A stretch of 64,000 nucleotides of DNA. Origin: Malurus cyaneus samueli. Lineage: Eukaryota; Chordata; Aves; Passeriformes; Maluridae. The position numbers were made by a program, and so were the translations under genes. Below the pieces are notes generated by a model. The model saw only the letters and a program-made list of their open reading frames with translations, was not told the DNA's origin and searched no databases. Shown one piece after another: positions 62,001 to 64,000 of the stretch (positions are counted from its first letter, which is position 1; every line of letters starts with the position of its first letter). The stretch is from positions 44,295,784 to 44,359,783 of the forward strand of contig CM019217.1 in assembly GCA_009741485.1 (NCBI GenBank), written 5' to 3'.

Positions 62001-62039
62001 AATCCCCTTTTTTCCTCCCCAGCCGCTCCAGCTGCTCCC

Positions 62040-62260
62040 TCGGGACCTCATTCCAGGTGCGGCGGATCCCGGCGCTAGGACCCGGCGCGGAGCCTGCGCC
62101 CTGCACGGCTGCACCGCGGCACGCAGCCCCCGCAGCCCCCTCCCGCCCCCGACCCCGCGGGATCATCCCGGCGCATTCCCAGCTCTTCTTCGGCGTGGGA
62201 TCGATGCTCCGTAGCCACAGCAACGCCCGGACACGCCGAGGATGCAGCGGGAGGTCAGTG
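62040..62260 (+). promoter_or_regulatory. GC-rich island with an RFX X-box; possible promoter of an unidentified gene
   Basis: CpG-rich sequence surrounded by AT-richer DNA. GTAGCCACAGCAAC at 62211-62224 fits the X-box consensus GTNRCC-N2-RGYAAC exactly. Eighteen bases on is ATG CAG CGG GAG (62242-62253) followed by a donor-like GTCAGTG. This may be a very short first exon, but no continuing exon was found before the window ends. Confidence 0.35.
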
Positions 62261-62459
62261 GATTTCAGTTCATCCCCATTCAACACCCCGCGGGATTCCT
62301 GGCTGATTCCGAGCGGGATCATTCCCAGGAAAGCGGATTGAACCGCGTCCCTGCTCTGCTGGGTCCGCGGGGAATGGGAACGACACAGCTGCTCGTTCCA
62401 TGCGGGACTTTCTGGATTTTCTCCCTCCCAAACCCCCTCGGATCTTGCTCCGAGTAATT

Positions 62460-63840
62460 TCCAGCTTTAAACTTTATTCCCTCTTTCCTTATGGAATTCC
62501 TGACCAGCCCCCTCCCTCAGAGGGCTGGTAAATGAGGGCACGGAGCAGGGGGGAATACCCAGGGCTGCAAATCATTCCATAATCCATAAATCCCAATCCA
62601 CCAAAATGCCAATCCCTCCAAAAACCCCAATCCCTGGAAAACAGAGGATTCTGCACCATGCCAGGGGGACAATCCAGCCACAGCACCGGCATGCTGTTCC
62701 CACATTGCTGCCATCCTCACCACCCATGTCCTCCCCTGTTTTCCATTCTTTAGGCATTTTCCCTTGGAAAACTCAGGAATGGGTGTGAAAACCCTCCCAA
62801 CATTTTCCTTCAGCAGCTCTTGGGTGGGATTTGGGGCTGTGGAGAATCAGCACAACATGTCCCCCATCGGGACAATCCCAATGTCCAGAGCTCCCTACAC
62901 TGAAATCCACTAAAATCGCTCATTTCCCCCCTTAAACACACCAAAGGAATTGAATCCTTGTGTTTATTCCCAAAGCCTCCCTGCAGAGCCACCACCCAGC
63001 TCTGCATTCGGGAACAGAGGGAGAAAGGGAAGAACGAAGGAATTGCTCCAAGGTCACCTGGACAGGTGACCAAACTCCCAGCACAGAACCTGCTGGGAAG
63101 ACGCCATGGGAGAGCCTCACATTTTGGGAATTCCTGAGGAACACGCAGACGTGGAATTTTTGATAATGGACATGGAAACCCAAAAATGCTGCAGGAAATC
63201 GGGGCTCATCCGCAGTGGAACAGCGCAGGAACAGCACTGGAAGGTCCCTCCTGACTGGAATTCTGCAATTCCCTGACCAGCACAGAGTCAGCAATGGACA
63301 CAGCTCCAGGTGACCCTGGGGCCAACACGCTCAGGTATGTGACCTTGCCTGGATTCCATCCCTTAATTAATCATTATTAATTAATTAAATAATCCGGTTA
63401 ATTAATTATTCACGTATTGTGCTAACGAGGGCGGCTCGTGCTCTGACAGAATTCCCAGCACACAGAATCCCCTGCTGGAAAGTGCTGCCCTGGATTCAGG
63501 ATCGGGAATATCCATCAGTGCCAACTCTGCCACCCTTAATGAGCTCTTCCCAATTAGCCCGGGCAGTAATTACCCCCCGGGCTGAGTCATTCCCATTCCC
63601 ACCTCGCCTCCGGATCAAACATTCCTGCAATCCCGAGGGGAAAGTGCCCCCCACCCCCAATACTATCCCTTCACACAGAACCCCAAAACCCCATAAACAC
63701 CACAAACACTCCTAAATGCCCCCAAACATCCATGTAGATCCCCCACAGACACCTCCACGGCCCCATACATTGCTCACAGACCCCCAAACACCCCCACAGA
63801 CCCTCCCACACTCCCCTAAATCACCCCAAACACCCTCACA
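62460..63840. other. Intergenic stretch with an AT-rich TTAATTAA cluster
   Basis: No gene seen. 63360-63420 is a dense 'ttaattaattaaataatccg' cluster. From 63715 a loose 'ccccacagacacctcc' repeat begins. Confidence 0.5.
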
Positions 63841-63844
63841 GAGC

Positions 63845-64000
63845 CCCCTGGTGCAGGCAGCGGGTGGCTGTCCCTGACTGTCCCTGTCCCCGTGCAGGGA
63901 TGCCCTGGTGGCAGGCAGTGCTGTCCCTGACTGTCCTTGTCCCCGTGCAGGGATGCCCTGGCACCAAGCAGTGCCCAAGGTGGCTGTCCCTGACTGTCCC
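63845..64000. repeat. About 55-bp tandem repeat cut by the window end
   Basis: Units contain 'ggctgtccctgactgtccct' and 'gtccccgtgcagggatgccc'; two full copies and part of a third are visible. Confidence 0.8.

Overview
The window is bird genomic DNA. It carries three recognisable nuclear genes with vertebrate exon structure, dozens of 3'-truncated CR1 (chicken repeat 1) LINE copies, and many short-unit minisatellites packed into small introns. That density, with GC-rich promoters, resembles an avian microchromosome. One LTR-like block hints at a passerine or close relative, but the species cannot be named from the sequence alone.

Layout. 1-707 is an error-rich second copy of the NOP56 3' end, followed by a 25-N gap (708-732); this looks like an assembly artefact. 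2630-9819 (+) is IDH3B, the beta subunit of mitochondrial NAD-dependent isocitrate dehydrogenase. It lacks its first (mitochondrial-targeting) exon but has two alternative terminal exons, as the mammalian gene does. 10255-14983 (-) is a complete 12-exon NOP56, the box C/D snoRNP core protein, convergent with IDH3B. Its introns contain SNORD57, SNORD56 and SNORD110, each recognised by boxes plus a guide that matches 18S rRNA, and a SNORD86-like box C beside competing splice donors. 15060-15785 is the NOP56 promoter (four inverted CCAAT boxes, one CACGTG) and a short intergenic stretch.

16011-56735 (-) is DCTN1, the p150Glued subunit of dynactin. All 32 exons are found, from the 11-residue first exon to the stop. 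A GC island at 38.3-39 kb holds the probable promoter and first exon of the shorter, CAP-Gly-less p135 isoform. 57-64 kb is mostly CR1 remnants, plus a small GC-rich island near 62.2 kb with a perfect RFX X-box that may start an unidentified gene on the + strand.

IDH3B works in the TCA cycle, NOP56 in rRNA 2'-O-methylation and ribosome assembly, and DCTN1 in dynein cargo transport; they share no pathway. The functional link visible here is inside NOP56, whose introns encode guide RNAs that its own protein assembles on. Exon boundaries were read by hand from GT/AG sites, reading frame and family similarity. Repeat limits are approximate.
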